Part shown: positions 1 through 8,046 of the stretch, piece after piece
How the letters are laid out: each line of letters starts with the position of its first letter
Position numbering within the stretch: position 1 is the stretch's first letter
DNA from: JACRPI01 sp041671005
Lineage (GTDB): Archaea > Nanobdellota > Nanobdellia > Woesearchaeales > DSVV01
DNA: 27,122 nucleotides
Reading direction: 5' to 3'
NCBI GenBank assembly: GCA_041671005.1
Contig: JBAZCJ010000005.1
Location: forward strand, 1-27,122
Translations under genes and position numbers: made by a program
The notes under the pieces: model-generated
Databases searched by the model: none
Seen by the model: only the letters and a program-made list of their open reading frames with translations
Told to the model about the DNA's origin: nothing

Positions 1-376
1 TATCGTAAATATATGTTTGGTGTAGTTCTATTTGCGGTACCCATCCTAATGCATTCCATTTGAACTGATTTTTTCTGTTTATTGATGTAGATACTGCAAG
101 TCCTTCTTCAGAATGATATTGTGCTAACTCATCTATTCTTTGGTTTAAATAAGATATTGTATTTTGTCTTTCTTTATTTATAGGGGGTGTTACTCTTTTT
201 AATACTCCAAGCTCACTTAATCTTTCTTCTACCTGTAGTTGATTGTATACTGCAACGAGAATGTCTATTGGTGCTTCTGGTCGATCTCCTGCTAAAAGCT
301 TTGATTTTAATTCTATTGTTTCTCTTTTTATTCTTGCTTCATCGTATGCGCTGACAATACTATCTATTGTTACCAT
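1..376 (-). CDS. hypothetical protein, 3' end outside window
   Basis: An open frame runs on the minus strand from ATG at 376-374 to the window edge without a stop (125 codons, starting MVTIDSIVSAYDEARIKRE). I do not recognise the family. The visible part is hydrophilic and probably helical, with a charged stretch (residues about 10-30), an LQVEERLSELGVLKR segment near 46-60, and a Trp-containing stretch (KWNALGWVPQ) near the edge. There is no signal peptide or membrane segment in the visible part. Its start codon lies 37 bp from the GTG start of the divergent acetyltransferase-like gene, so the two share a very short promoter region. The reading frame is convincing because of its length without stops and normal archaeal-like composition; the function is unknown. 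Confidence 0.7.
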   Translation of the reverse strand, partial: MVTIDSIVSAYDEARIKRETIELKSKLLAGDRPEAPIDILVAVYNQLQVEERLSELGVLKRVTPPINKERQNTISYLNQRIDELAQYHSEEGLAVSTSINRKNQFKWNALGWVPQIELHQTYIYD

Positions 377-413
377 TATCGTGAAGAAATGAATAATAGT
401 TTTTAAAGGTTAA

Positions 414-1187
414 GTGGAATTTGTAGGGAATTTTTTAAATGATTTTACATTACTTCAAAATATGGATATGCTCCCTAAATGTTATATACGTTCCTCGTCT
501 GTTAAAGGACAGTTTGTCGGTAAAAATTTAGCAGGAATTATTACTGAAGTTGATTTAAAAAATCATCCTGATTTTGCATTTATTTTGTTAGCGATACAAG
601 ATGAGCAATTATTAGGATATGCAGGGTTTATAGATAATTTTCGTTCTTCATTGGTTGAAGTTGAACCTTCTTTGTTGGAATTAAAGATGTTAAACGTTGA
701 TTTTCCGTACTTTCAAAGAGGTGTTGCGACTGCGTTGTTAGATTATTCTCATGCTTTATCTCAAGAACGGGGAAGACGATTAATTTTACGACCAGAAAGA
801 CCGTTTGGAGGATATGTCTTAAAAGGGGGTTCTATTGAACCATATCCCTTAGAAACAAAAGAATTGCATGCAATGTATATGCGACACGAATTTAGGCAGT
901 TTACACCTTTAGAAGTTGATGACCTTGCTCGAAAATTGGATGAGCATTACTTGGTTTGTAATTTATGGGGAACAGGCATTAATCCCGAGACAGCTCAAAT
1001 GACTGACATAAAAAGATATTCTTATGACCCGAAAGAAGTAGCAGAACGTTTATTTCATATTTCATTTGAAGATAAATTACATATTTGGGCGGAAGTTTTA
1101 ATTCGACAATATGGCAATGCAAGTGCATTGGATTCTAACAGAAAACATCATAGAGAAAAAGTTGAAGCGTATTTGGTTGCTGAATAA
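414..1187 (+). CDS. GNAT-like acetyltransferase
   Basis: A 257-residue protein with features of the GNAT N-acetyltransferase fold. A beta-strand pair (FAFILLAIQDEQLLGYAGFID, in the region of residues 54-74) is followed by the likely acetyl-CoA loop YFQRGVATALLDYS at about 99-112, where R/Q-x-x-G/A spacing resembles motif A. The C-terminal half (from about residue 130) does not match anything I recognise and may determine the substrate. The start chosen is GTG at 414; the first internal ATG (462) would remove 16 residues, and an ATG at 390 is closed by an in-frame stop. The stop codon is 1 bp from the end of the convergent gene at 1189. The substrate cannot be read from the sequence. Fold assignment is moderate and rests on motif resemblance only. 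Confidence 0.55.
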   Translation: MEFVGNFLNDFTLLQNMDMLPKCYIRSSSVKGQFVGKNLAGIITEVDLKNHPDFAFILLAIQDEQLLGYAGFIDNFRSSLVEVEPSLLELKMLNVDFPYFQRGVATALLDYSHALSQERGRRLILRPERPFGGYVLKGGSIEPYPLETKELHAMYMRHEFRQFTPLEVDDLARKLDEHYLVCNLWGTGINPETAQMTDIKRYSYDPKEVAERLFHISFEDKLHIWAEVLIRQYGNASALDSNRKHHREKVEAYLVAE

Positions 1188-1188
1188 A

Positions 1189-1626
1189 TTATACTCTATA
1201 TCTTATTGCTTCAAATCTAACTTTAATTTCTGAATTGTCTGGTAATACATAATTCCCTGTACAATCTCCCGCACAATGTTCTATGGTTCCTATACACCCT
1301 ATACGTTGATAAGCGGGATGTCTTTCTTCAGCTACTTGCCAGGGTCTTAATCTTGTTCTAGCCCATAAATAACTTTTAGAATCTCTTAATTCTAATACGG
1401 GATGTCCATCATGTTCCCTAATTTGTGTTATGTCTACTGTTGTAAATCCACCGCTATCTTTACTATCGCTAATTTCAGGGTGTATAAGAAATAATCTTTG
1501 TTGTTCTGTTAATGAATTATAGTCTATTTGAGAACCATATCTTTTACTCAGTGCTTCAATTAATGCGTCCATTTTTATTGTAACTTTTAACTTATTTATA
1601 AATTTATTTCTTTTTAGTGGTAACAT
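1189..1626 (-). CDS. hypothetical Cys-containing protein
   Basis: The open frame of 145 codons starts at ATG 1626. The first 18 residues are very basic (LPLKRNKFINKLKVTIK), and ATG at 1572 (MDALIEALSKRYG) is an equally plausible start: a TTTATAAATA box lies about 25 nt upstream of it, as expected for a leaderless archaeal transcript. The C-terminal half holds three cysteines in the stretch IGCIGTIEHCAGDC, which could bind a metal or form a disulfide. The region SYLWARTRLRPWQVAEERHPAYQRIG is rich in Trp and Arg. I do not recognise a family. The gene is convergent with the GNAT-like gene, leaving 1 bp between the two stops. Confidence 0.6.
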   Translation of the reverse strand: MLPLKRNKFINKLKVTIKMDALIEALSKRYGSQIDYNSLTEQQRLFLIHPEISDSKDSGGFTTVDITQIREHDGHPVLELRDSKSYLWARTRLRPWQVAEERHPAYQRIGCIGTIEHCAGDCTGNYVLPDNSEIKVRFEAIRYRV

Positions 1627-1676
1627 TTTCTTTCACAACCTTTAAATATAACTTCTATCTACCTTAGTGTCATTCT

Positions 1677-1747
1677 GTTGAGTTAAGGTCAACGGGAACT
1701 AAAAGATTTAAAAAGGGGCAATGATTTCCAGGAGTACGTGATTATTC
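1677..1747 (+). promoter_or_regulatory. promoter region of the chaperone operon
   Basis: An AGATTTAAAAA box at 1704-1714 is a fair archaeal TATA element, giving a predicted transcript start near 1735. An inverted repeat GTTGA-N7-TCAAC (1677-1693) sits just upstream of the TATA box, where a heat-shock or redox regulator could bind. A GGAG at 1731-1734 lies 13 nt before the grpE ATG, rather far for a ribosome binding site. No bacterial CIRCE element is present. TATA call moderate, operator call weak. Confidence 0.35.
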
Positions 1748-2380
1748 ATGACATGTAAAGACAAATGTTGCAAAGAACATAAAACAGAACATAATCAAGA
1801 ACAAAAAGAAAGTTGTTGCAAAGATAATAAAGAACAATCTTGCAAAGGTCATAATTCACAACAAGGATGTTGCAAAGAACAGCATTCTGAAAAAAAAGAA
1901 TGTTGCAATCAAGATAACCAGCAAACCAAAAGTCAGTCACAGCCAGAACACCTCTTGGCTGATTTGACTGACACTCTTCAGCGCCTTCAGGCAGAATTTG
2001 AAAATTATAGAAAACGCAGTGATCGTGAATGTAATGAATTTCGACAATATGCAAATAAAAAACTGATTCAAGATTTGCTACCGTTATTAGATAATTTTGA
2101 TCTTGCACTGAAATCAGTTAAAGATGAAGGATTTAGGCTCATATATTCCCAACTATTAGAGATACTGGGCAAATATGGATTGAAGAAAATTTCCTGTGAA
2201 GGAAAATTTAATCCGAAAATCCATGAAGCCCTCTTGCAAGAAGTCTCTGATAAAGACCAGGGAACTATATTGGAGGAACTGCAAAAAGGTTATATAGTAG
2301 GAGAAGTCGTATTGAGACCAGCGAGGGTTAAAATCGCATGGAAACCTTTGAACGAGAAAACTTCAAACACGTCAACATAA
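1748..2380 (+). CDS. grpE: GrpE nucleotide exchange factor with Cys-rich N-terminal extension
   Basis: GrpE releases ADP from DnaK and so drives the Hsp70 cycle in the cytoplasm. Residues about 66-210 show the family clearly: LQAEFENYRKRSDRE (coiled coil), LLPLLDNFDLAL, GKFNPKIHEAL, and the beta-wing end GTILEELQKGYIVGEVVLRPARVKIA. Residues 1-60 are unusual: ten cysteines (3, 7, 8, 23, 24, 32, 41, 42, 52, 53), mostly as CCK-E/D pairs about 10-18 residues apart, with several histidines and many Lys/Gln/Glu. Bacterial and archaeal GrpE normally has a short acidic, cysteine-poor N-terminus. The extension has the look of a metal-binding or redox-sensing tail; that is inference. It is the first gene of the chaperone operon and overlaps the next gene by 43 bp. 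Confidence 0.93.
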   Translation: MTCKDKCCKEHKTEHNQEQKESCCKDNKEQSCKGHNSQQGCCKEQHSEKKECCNQDNQQTKSQSQPEHLLADLTDTLQRLQAEFENYRKRSDRECNEFRQYANKKLIQDLLPLLDNFDLALKSVKDEGFRLIYSQLLEILGKYGLKKISCEGKFNPKIHEALLQEVSDKDQGTILEELQKGYIVGEVVLRPARVKIAWKPLNEKTSNTST

Positions 2381-2880
2381 CAAAACATACGCCAGAAAAT
2401 ATTATTGCAGAATTTGGCAAAGAATGCACACGGTGCAACCATTGCTGCAAAGTTGATTCTGGAATTTTGTTTGTAGATGACATTACACGCATTGCAGATT
2501 ATTTGCACATGCCACGTGATGAATTTGTGAAAGAGTATCTCGAAGAACACGAACGTTTTCATACAAAGTGCTGGAAGCTCAAGCAAATTAAGGCAGACAA
2601 GCCTTATGGACAATGCATCTTGCTTAAAGAACACGGATGTTCAGTTCATGAGGCTAAACCAACATATTGCCGGCTGTTGTCAACAGCAAGCAAACATGGT
2701 GAACAATTGGCTGTTTGGTTTGCATTGAACAATTTTGTTAACCCTCATGATCCAGAATCCATTCGACAATGGGCTGTGTACCTCAAGACGCATCCGACAA
2801 TCCCAGGTGGTAACCTGCAGGACCTTATACCAGATAAGGAAAAACTGCGGCGCATCCTGAGCTATGAACATTTACAGTAA
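2338..2880 (+). CDS. YkgJ-like CxxCxxxCC zinc/iron-chelating protein
   Basis: A 180-residue cytoplasmic protein of the YkgJ/UPF0153 type (putative zinc- or iron-chelating cluster domain). The diagnostic start is CTRCNHCC at about residues 29-36, followed by FVDDITRIADYLHMPRDEFVKEYL, and then CILLKEHGCSVHEAKPTYCRLL, which supplies the C-terminal cysteines; this order is typical of the family. The biochemical role of the family is not well defined. The start ATG at 2338 follows GAGGGTT, a good ribosome binding site, and lies inside the 3' end of grpE. It ends 32 bp before dnaK. Its place between two Cys-rich or chaperone genes suggests a link to metal or redox stress on proteins (inference). 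Confidence 0.8.
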   Translation: METFERENFKHVNITKHTPENIIAEFGKECTRCNHCCKVDSGILFVDDITRIADYLHMPRDEFVKEYLEEHERFHTKCWKLKQIKADKPYGQCILLKEHGCSVHEAKPTYCRLLSTASKHGEQLAVWFALNNFVNPHDPESIRQWAVYLKTHPTIPGGNLQDLIPDKEKLRRILSYEHLQ

Positions 2881-2912
2881 ACACAGAATAAATACATTGG
2901 AGGAATGGAAAC

Positions 2913-4763
2913 ATGGGAAAAATAATTGGAATTGATTTAGGTACAACATTTTCAGCAGTTGCTGTTATGGAAGGTGGGAAAGCCACAATTATTCCAAATG
3001 CTGAAGGAAAACGAATTACACCATCTGTTGTCAGTATTACTGAAGATGGAGAAATTCTCGCAGGAGACACAGCTCGAAATCAAGCTATTGCTAACCCAAA
3101 AAATACTGTGCGCTCTATTAAGAGACATATGGGTGAAGATTTTAAGGTTACAATTCGTGACAAAGAGTATTCTCCTCAACAAATTTCAGCAATGATCTTA
3201 CAGAAACTTAAAAAAGATTCAGAAGCATATCTTGGTCAAAAAATTACTCAGGCAGTTATTACAGTTCCTGCATATTTTTCAGATAGTCAGAGACAGGCAA
3301 CAAAAGACGCAGGTAAAATTGCAGGATTAGAAGTTTTACGAATTATTAACGAACCAACTGCAGCATCTTTGGCATATGGATTAGACAAAACACATGAACA
3401 CACAATTTTAGTTTTTGATTTTGGTGGAGGAACATTCGACGTTTCTGTTTTGGAACTCAGTGATGGAGTTTTTGAAGTTAAAGCAACAAATGGTAATAAT
3501 TACCTTGGTGGCGATGATATTGACGATATGCTTATTGATTGGATGGCAAAAGAATTCAAAGCAAAACACGTTATTGATTTAAGAGAAGACAGTGTTGCTC
3601 ACCAGCGATTGAAAGAAGCAGCTGAAAATGCAAAAATTGAATTGTCCAGTAAACTCAAAACAACAATCAATTTACCATTTATTACAGCAGATAAATCAGG
3701 ACCAAAACATTTGAACGTTGAACTCACTCGAGCTAAATTTGAACAAATGATTGAACCTATTTTGAGAAAACTTGAAGAGCCAACAAAGAAGGTTTTGAAA
3801 GACGCAAAACTCGATAAATTGGTTGATAAGGTTATTTTTGTCGGTGGTTCAACACGAATCCCAACAGTACAAGATCTTGTTAAAACTTTGATTGGGAAAG
3901 ACGGAGATAAATCTGTTAATCCTGATGAAGCAGTTGCACTTGGTGCAGCAATTCAAGCTGGAGTTCTTGCAGGAGAAGTTAAGGATATTCTTCTCTTAGA
4001 CGTTACACCTTTAAGTCTTGGATTAGAAACTCTTGGAGGAGTATTTACAAAACTCATTGATAGAAATACAACTATCCCAACAAAGAAATCTCAGATTTTC
4101 AGCACAGCTGCTGATAATCAGACCGCAGTCTCTATTCGAGTATTCCAAGGAGAACGTCCAATGGCAACAGACAATAAATTGTTAGGTCAATTTGATCTTA
4201 TTGGCATTCCTCCAGCACCTCGAGGCATACCACAAGTTGAAGTTACATTTGACATTGATGCAAACGGGATTGTTAATGTTTCTGCAAAAGATATGGGAAC
4301 TGGAAAACAGCAGAAGATTACTTTGACTGCATCAACAAATCTCACTGAACAAGAAATTGAAAAGATGAGAAAAGAAGCAGAACAATATGCTGATCAGGAC
4401 AATGCACGAAAAGAAGAGATTGAAACACTCAATGAAGCAGATACTTTGCTTTATTCAACAGAAAAAACAATGGAAGATATGAAAGGCAAAGTTTCTGATG
4501 CAAAACTTGAGGCAATCAAAACTCCTCTTGCTGACTTGAAAGAACTTATGAAGTCTGAGAAAAAAGATACTGAAGCACTTAAAGAAAAAATTAAAGTGCT
4601 CAATAAAGTTGTTCAAGACGCAGCTGTTGAAATGTATCAGAAAGTCAACGAACAAGAACAGGCTAAACAACAAGCGCATGAAAAGGGTAAACCACATCAT
4701 GGTAAAGGAAAAGGCCCTAAAGATGATAATGTTGTTGATGCTGATTACAAAGTAGAGGAATAA
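2913..4763 (+). CDS. dnaK: Hsp70 molecular chaperone DnaK
   Basis: A full-length 616-residue Hsp70. The ATPase domain begins IGIDLGTTFSAVAVMEGG (phosphate loop 1), with FDFGGGTFDVSVLE (phosphate loop 2), IINEPTAASLAYGLD, and VIFVGGSTRIP (adenosine contact). The linker DILLLDVTPLSLGLETLGG leads to the substrate-binding domain, then a helical lid and the acidic tail VVDADYKVEE, the usual DnaK C-terminus. Start: ATG 2913 preceded by GGAGGA about 8-13 nt upstream, the best ribosome binding site in the operon. It works with GrpE (upstream) and DnaJ (four genes downstream) in protein folding. Archaeal DnaK is generally regarded as acquired from bacteria; its presence here with both co-chaperones is in line with that. 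Confidence 0.98.
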   Translation: MGKIIGIDLGTTFSAVAVMEGGKATIIPNAEGKRITPSVVSITEDGEILAGDTARNQAIANPKNTVRSIKRHMGEDFKVTIRDKEYSPQQISAMILQKLKKDSEAYLGQKITQAVITVPAYFSDSQRQATKDAGKIAGLEVLRIINEPTAASLAYGLDKTHEHTILVFDFGGGTFDVSVLELSDGVFEVKATNGNNYLGGDDIDDMLIDWMAKEFKAKHVIDLREDSVAHQRLKEAAENAKIELSSKLKTTINLPFITADKSGPKHLNVELTRAKFEQMIEPILRKLEEPTKKVLKDAKLDKLVDKVIFVGGSTRIPTVQDLVKTLIGKDGDKSVNPDEAVALGAAIQAGVLAGEVKDILLLDVTPLSLGLETLGGVFTKLIDRNTTIPTKKSQIFSTAADNQTAVSIRVFQGERPMATDNKLLGQFDLIGIPPAPRGIPQVEVTFDIDANGIVNVSAKDMGTGKQQKITLTASTNLTEQEIEKMRKEAEQYADQDNARKEEIETLNEADTLLYSTEKTMEDMKGKVSDAKLEAIKTPLADLKELMKSEKKDTEALKEKIKVLNKVVQDAAVEMYQKVNEQEQAKQQAHEKGKPHHGKGKGPKDDNVVDADYKVEE

Positions 4764-4794
4764 TTTTTAAATTCCCTCTTTATTTTTTATTTTT

Positions 4795-5202
4795 ATGGCA
4801 ACTTTTGATGAGGTTATTGGTGTTGCAAAACGCCTGAGAAAAGAATGTCCATGGGACGCACAGCAGACATTTGATGGTTTTCATAGGTTTATTCTTGAAG
4901 AAGCACAAGAATTTGAACATGCTGTACAACATGAAAGTAAAGAAGAAATTAAAGAAGAGCTTGGTGATGTATTCTGGAATTGCTGTGTCTTAACAACTAT
5001 TGCAGAATCAGAAGGGCTTTTTACCATGGATGAACTGCTTGAAACGATCAAAACTAAAATGATTCGTCGACATCCACATGTATATGGTACTGAACCAAAA
5101 ACGTTAGAATCTATTCATCAGAAATGGCAGGAAATAAAAGTAATGGAGAAAGCTGAAAAAGCTAAACGAAAAAATGAAACTTCCAACACGCGAACAATGT
5201 GA
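4795..5202 (+). CDS. MazG-family nucleotide pyrophosphohydrolase
   Basis: A single-domain MazG-type enzyme of 135 residues that hydrolyses NTPs or aberrant nucleotides to NMP and pyrophosphate. Visible hallmarks: CPWDAQQTFDGF at 18-29 (family N-terminus), metal ligands in EEAQE (35-39) and EELGD (54-58) that form the EExxE...ExxD pattern, and RRHPHVYG followed by WQEIK near the C-terminus, as in classical MazG domains. E. coli MazG has two such domains; here only one is present. No clear ribosome binding site: the start at 4795 follows a T-rich stretch 31 bp after dnaK. It overlaps the HD-domain gene by 29 bp, so co-translation is likely. Substrate unknown. Confidence 0.9.
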   Translation: MATFDEVIGVAKRLRKECPWDAQQTFDGFHRFILEEAQEFEHAVQHESKEEIKEELGDVFWNCCVLTTIAESEGLFTMDELLETIKTKMIRRHPHVYGTEPKTLESIHQKWQEIKVMEKAEKAKRKNETSNTRTM

Positions 5203-5800
5203 AAAATATTTTGAAACTTATCATGCGCTTGATAATATTAAAGCGCATTGTTATATGGTAAATAAAGTAACTATGTTTATAGCAAGAAAACTTGTTCAAT
5301 CTGGAGAAAAAATTAATCTTGATCTTGTGGATAGATTATCGTTATTGCACGATTTATTCAAACCTGTTGTTATTAAAAATATTGTGACAGACGAAACATT
5401 CAAATGTCATCCAACTCCAGAACAAATAAAATTTTGGAAAGAAATGCAGGTAAAATATCCAGATAAACATGAAACAGAAGTTTTTTATGAAGAATTTAAA
5501 CATATTTTTTCTGAATTTGCAGCACTGATGCTGCATTATGGCGATCATGATATTTTTACAACAGAAAAAACACGTGAAGAACAAATTGTCCATTATGCAG
5601 ATTGGCGCGTACATTTGAACACAATAATTTCATTGAAAAAAAGAACAGATGATTTATTTGTTCGATATAATCAGAAAATTATGTCTCATCCTTTAGGAAA
5701 ATTGCAATGGGATAAAAGGGTGGCAGATGAATTTGCTGTTGAAAAATCATTATTTAAAAAATTAGATATTGTTCCTAGTGATGTTGAGTGGTTGTTATGA
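5174..5800 (+). CDS. HD-domain phosphohydrolase
   Basis: A 208-residue protein with an HD metal-dependent phosphohydrolase core: H25 in the first helix (NIKAHCYMVNKV), the HD pair H59-D60 in LSLLHDLFK, a histidine-rich helix ALMLHYGDHD (about 117-126), and the final aspartate in VHYADWRV, which together supply H...HD...H...D. HD enzymes cleave phosphomonoesters or phosphodiesters of nucleotides; the exact substrate cannot be told. It overlaps the MazG gene by 29 bp and the HAD gene by 4 bp. Neighbouring a MazG and a HAD hydrolase, it may belong to a nucleotide clean-up set (inference). Confidence 0.85.
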   Translation: MKLPTREQCEKYFETYHALDNIKAHCYMVNKVTMFIARKLVQSGEKINLDLVDRLSLLHDLFKPVVIKNIVTDETFKCHPTPEQIKFWKEMQVKYPDKHETEVFYEEFKHIFSEFAALMLHYGDHDIFTTEKTREEQIVHYADWRVHLNTIISLKKRTDDLFVRYNQKIMSHPLGKLQWDKRVADEFAVEKSLFKKLDIVPSDVEWLL

Positions 5801-6429
5801 AAACAAAATTAGTTATGTTTGATTATGATGGTGTTTTAGCTAATTCTAATCATCTTCCTAAACAATATTATGACCTTCTTGCTAAAAAAATAGGTTCAAA
5901 ACGATTTGAAACTTGGGAAGAATGTAGAGAATACATGGAAGTTGATTTTACACTCACTCTCAAACGGTTAGGTATTGTGAACCCTGATGAAGTTAAAATT
6001 GCACATGAATTGTTTAAAAGTATGAATAAACATTGGAAAGACTTAGAGTTATTTCCTGCTGTTAAAGAAATGCTTGTAGAACTTAAACAAAGAGGATATA
6101 TTATTGCTATTGTTACAAACAATAACGAAGAAAGTGTTGTGTATGATCTGAAACGCCACGATGTCATGAAATATTTTGATCATATTATTGATAAAAAATA
6201 TGGGTATAAACCTGCAACAGATCAAATCATGCATTGTTTGAAAATTACTGGAGTTAAACCAGAAGAAGCAGTGATGATTGATGACATGGATGGGGGAATT
6301 ATTGCTGCAAAAAATGCAAAGCTCAAAAAAGCTATTGGTGTAAGTTATGGATATCAATTACCATACAGATTACACATGGCTGATGTTATAGTTGAGGCAC
6401 CTGAACAGATTATGGGGGTCATAGAATGA
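5797..6429 (+). CDS. HAD-superfamily hydrolase (phosphoglycolate-phosphatase-like)
   Basis: A HAD-family phosphatase of 210 residues. Motif I is FDYDGV with nucleophile D9 and D11 (numbering from 5797), a helical cap follows (about 20-95), motif II is IVTNNN, the motif III lysine lies in YKPATD, and motif IV is MIDDMDGG. I choose ATG 5797 over the upstream GTG at 5788 because ATG overlaps the previous stop as ATGA, the same arrangement as the next junction with dnaJ. HAD enzymes of this subtype act on small phosphorylated metabolites; the substrate is not readable. Confidence 0.88.
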   Translation: MKTKLVMFDYDGVLANSNHLPKQYYDLLAKKIGSKRFETWEECREYMEVDFTLTLKRLGIVNPDEVKIAHELFKSMNKHWKDLELFPAVKEMLVELKQRGYIIAIVTNNNEESVVYDLKRHDVMKYFDHIIDKKYGYKPATDQIMHCLKITGVKPEEAVMIDDMDGGIIAAKNAKLKKAIGVSYGYQLPYRLHMADVIVEAPEQIMGVIE

Positions 6430-7517
6430 GCAAAGATTATTATAAAACTCTTGGTGTTGAAAAAAACGCTACTAAAGAAGATATTAAAAAAGCGTACAAA
6501 AATCTTGCAAAGAAATATCACCCTGATATGAACAAAGATAAAGGTGCAGTTGACAAATTCAAAGAAGTTAATGAAGCAGCATCTGTTTTAGGAGATGACA
6601 AGAAACGTCAGCAATATGATCAGTTTGGAACTGCTGATAATCAAGGATTTTCTAGTTATGATTTTAATGATTTTGGACAAGGATTTGGATTTGATTTTGA
6701 TGATATTTTTGAAGACTTTTTTGGTGGTAGCAGAAGACGAAGAGGGCCACGAAGAGGAGAAGACATTGAATACGAATTAGAAATTACTCTTGAAGAAGCA
6801 GCATTTGGTACAAAAAAACAAATTTATGTTCCTCGTTTAGAAAATTGTAAACTTTGTCATGGCAGTGGTGCAAAATCAAGTGATGCAGTGCAAACTTGTT
6901 CTGCATGTCAAGGGAGTGGGACTGTTGTTAAAACACAACGAACTCCATTCGGTATTTTCCAAAGCAGCGGTGTTTGTTCAACATGTCAAGGTGCAGGTAA
7001 AGAAATTACTGATGTTTATCCTGCATGTAACGGCCATGGAAAAATACAGGAAGAGAAAAAAGTTACTGTGGATGTTCCAGCTGGTGTTGATACAGGTTCA
7101 CGATTAAGAATTACTGGTGGGGGACAAGCTGGTGAAAAAGGCGCTACTGCGGGAGATTTATATTTGTACATATCAATTACAAAACATTCAGTCTTTGAAC
7201 GAGAAGCACAGGATATTTTTATGGAACTTTCTCTTTCATTTAGAGATTGTTCTATTGGTGCAGAGATTGAAGTTCCTACCCTAAAAGGTACTGCGACTAT
7301 TAAAATTCCTTCTGGAACAAAAGCAAATACTGTATTTAGATTAAAAGGAAAAGGAATTCCTTCTCTTCGTGGATTTGGGACAGGAGACCAATTGGTTAAA
7401 ATTACTATTGATGTTCCTCAAAGAATGTCCAAAAGACAAAAAGAGCTTCTTGAAGAATTTGATGCAGAATGTAAAAAAGAAAAAGGGTTGTTTGATAGAA
7501 TTAAAGATGCGTTTTGA
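6426..7517 (+). CDS. dnaJ: Hsp40 co-chaperone DnaJ with incomplete fourth zinc motif
   Basis: DnaJ delivers substrates to DnaK and stimulates its ATPase. Order of domains: J domain at 1-70 with HPD at 32-34, a Gly/Phe/Asp-rich linker (about 75-115), zinc-finger region at 141-205, and the C-terminal substrate-binding sandwich to 363. Three CxxCxGxG motifs are intact (C141/C144, C158/C161, C184/C187), but the fourth reads YPACNGHG, so Tyr198 replaces the first cysteine (TAT at 7017-7019). In DnaJ, motifs 1 and 4 form zinc site I, so this site would have only three cysteines. The rest of the protein is normal, so it is unlikely to be a pseudogene. It is the last gene of the operon, joined to the HAD gene by an ATGA overlap. 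Confidence 0.97.
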   Translation: MSKDYYKTLGVEKNATKEDIKKAYKNLAKKYHPDMNKDKGAVDKFKEVNEAASVLGDDKKRQQYDQFGTADNQGFSSYDFNDFGQGFGFDFDDIFEDFFGGSRRRRGPRRGEDIEYELEITLEEAAFGTKKQIYVPRLENCKLCHGSGAKSSDAVQTCSACQGSGTVVKTQRTPFGIFQSSGVCSTCQGAGKEITDVYPACNGHGKIQEEKKVTVDVPAGVDTGSRLRITGGGQAGEKGATAGDLYLYISITKHSVFEREAQDIFMELSLSFRDCSIGAEIEVPTLKGTATIKIPSGTKANTVFRLKGKGIPSLRGFGTGDQLVKITIDVPQRMSKRQKELLEEFDAECKKEKGLFDRIKDAF

Positions 7518-7524
7518 AAACGAA

Positions 7525-7986
7525 TTAATACCGCACCTTATCATACTTATTGTACCATTCTTTGAATACTTTTAAACATGCTGGTCGTTCAGTATTTATT
7601 TTTTCTAAATGATCTTTCTTTTTTTTGTGTTTAATAACATCATAAATATGCTTGTCAATAAAACCTATATTTTCTGCATCCTGTTTTTTGCATCCATAAT
7701 AATATTTTTTTATTCGTGCCCAATACATTGCTGCAAGACACATAGGACATGGTTCACAGGTTGTGTATAATACGCAATCAGAAATGTTAAATCGTTTAAG
7801 TTTCTTACATGCCCGTTGTATTGCAAGAATTTCTGCATGTGCTGTTGGGTCATTTTTTCTGACAACCTCATTATGTGCACGTGCTATTATTTTATTATTT
7901 TTAACAATGACTACACCGAATGGGCCACCGTGATTTAGTTTAATTCCATTTTGCGCTTCTTTAATTGCTTCTTGCATGAACGACAT
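7525..7986 (-). CDS. guanine deaminase-like cytidine-deaminase-fold enzyme
   Basis: A 153-residue zinc-dependent deaminase. Zinc ligands and catalytic Glu are visible: TAHAE with H50 and E52, and CEPCPMC with C80 and C83. The GGPFGVVIV...NDPTAHAEILAI segment, the AAMYWARIKKYYYG segment, and the C-terminal NIGFIDKHIYDVI agree better with the small guanine deaminase (GuaD of Bacillus type, guanine to xanthine plus ammonia) than with the tRNA adenosine deaminase TadA. The C-terminus (KEWYNKYDKVRY) is near the GuaD end. A TATATATAA box about 24 nt upstream of ATG 7986 suggests a leaderless transcript. The stop lies 7 bp after that of dnaJ, which is convergent. Confidence 0.8.
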   Translation of the reverse strand: MSFMQEAIKEAQNGIKLNHGGPFGVVIVKNNKIIARAHNEVVRKNDPTAHAEILAIQRACKKLKRFNISDCVLYTTCEPCPMCLAAMYWARIKKYYYGCKKQDAENIGFIDKHIYDVIKHKKKKDHLEKINTERPACLKVFKEWYNKYDKVRY

Positions 7987-8046
7987 ACTTGTTTATTGAT
8001 TTGCTATTATATATACCTTTTTAAAAAATAAAGAATTTCTTTTTGT
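7987..8046. promoter_or_regulatory. divergent leaderless promoters
   Basis: These 60 bp separate two divergent start codons. On the minus strand TATATATAA (around 8006-8014) lies about 24 nt before the deaminase ATG. On the plus strand TTTTTAAAAAATA (8018-8030) lies about 24 nt before the glycosylase ATG at 8047. Both distances fit archaeal TATA boxes driving transcripts that begin at or next to the start codon. Confidence 0.5.
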
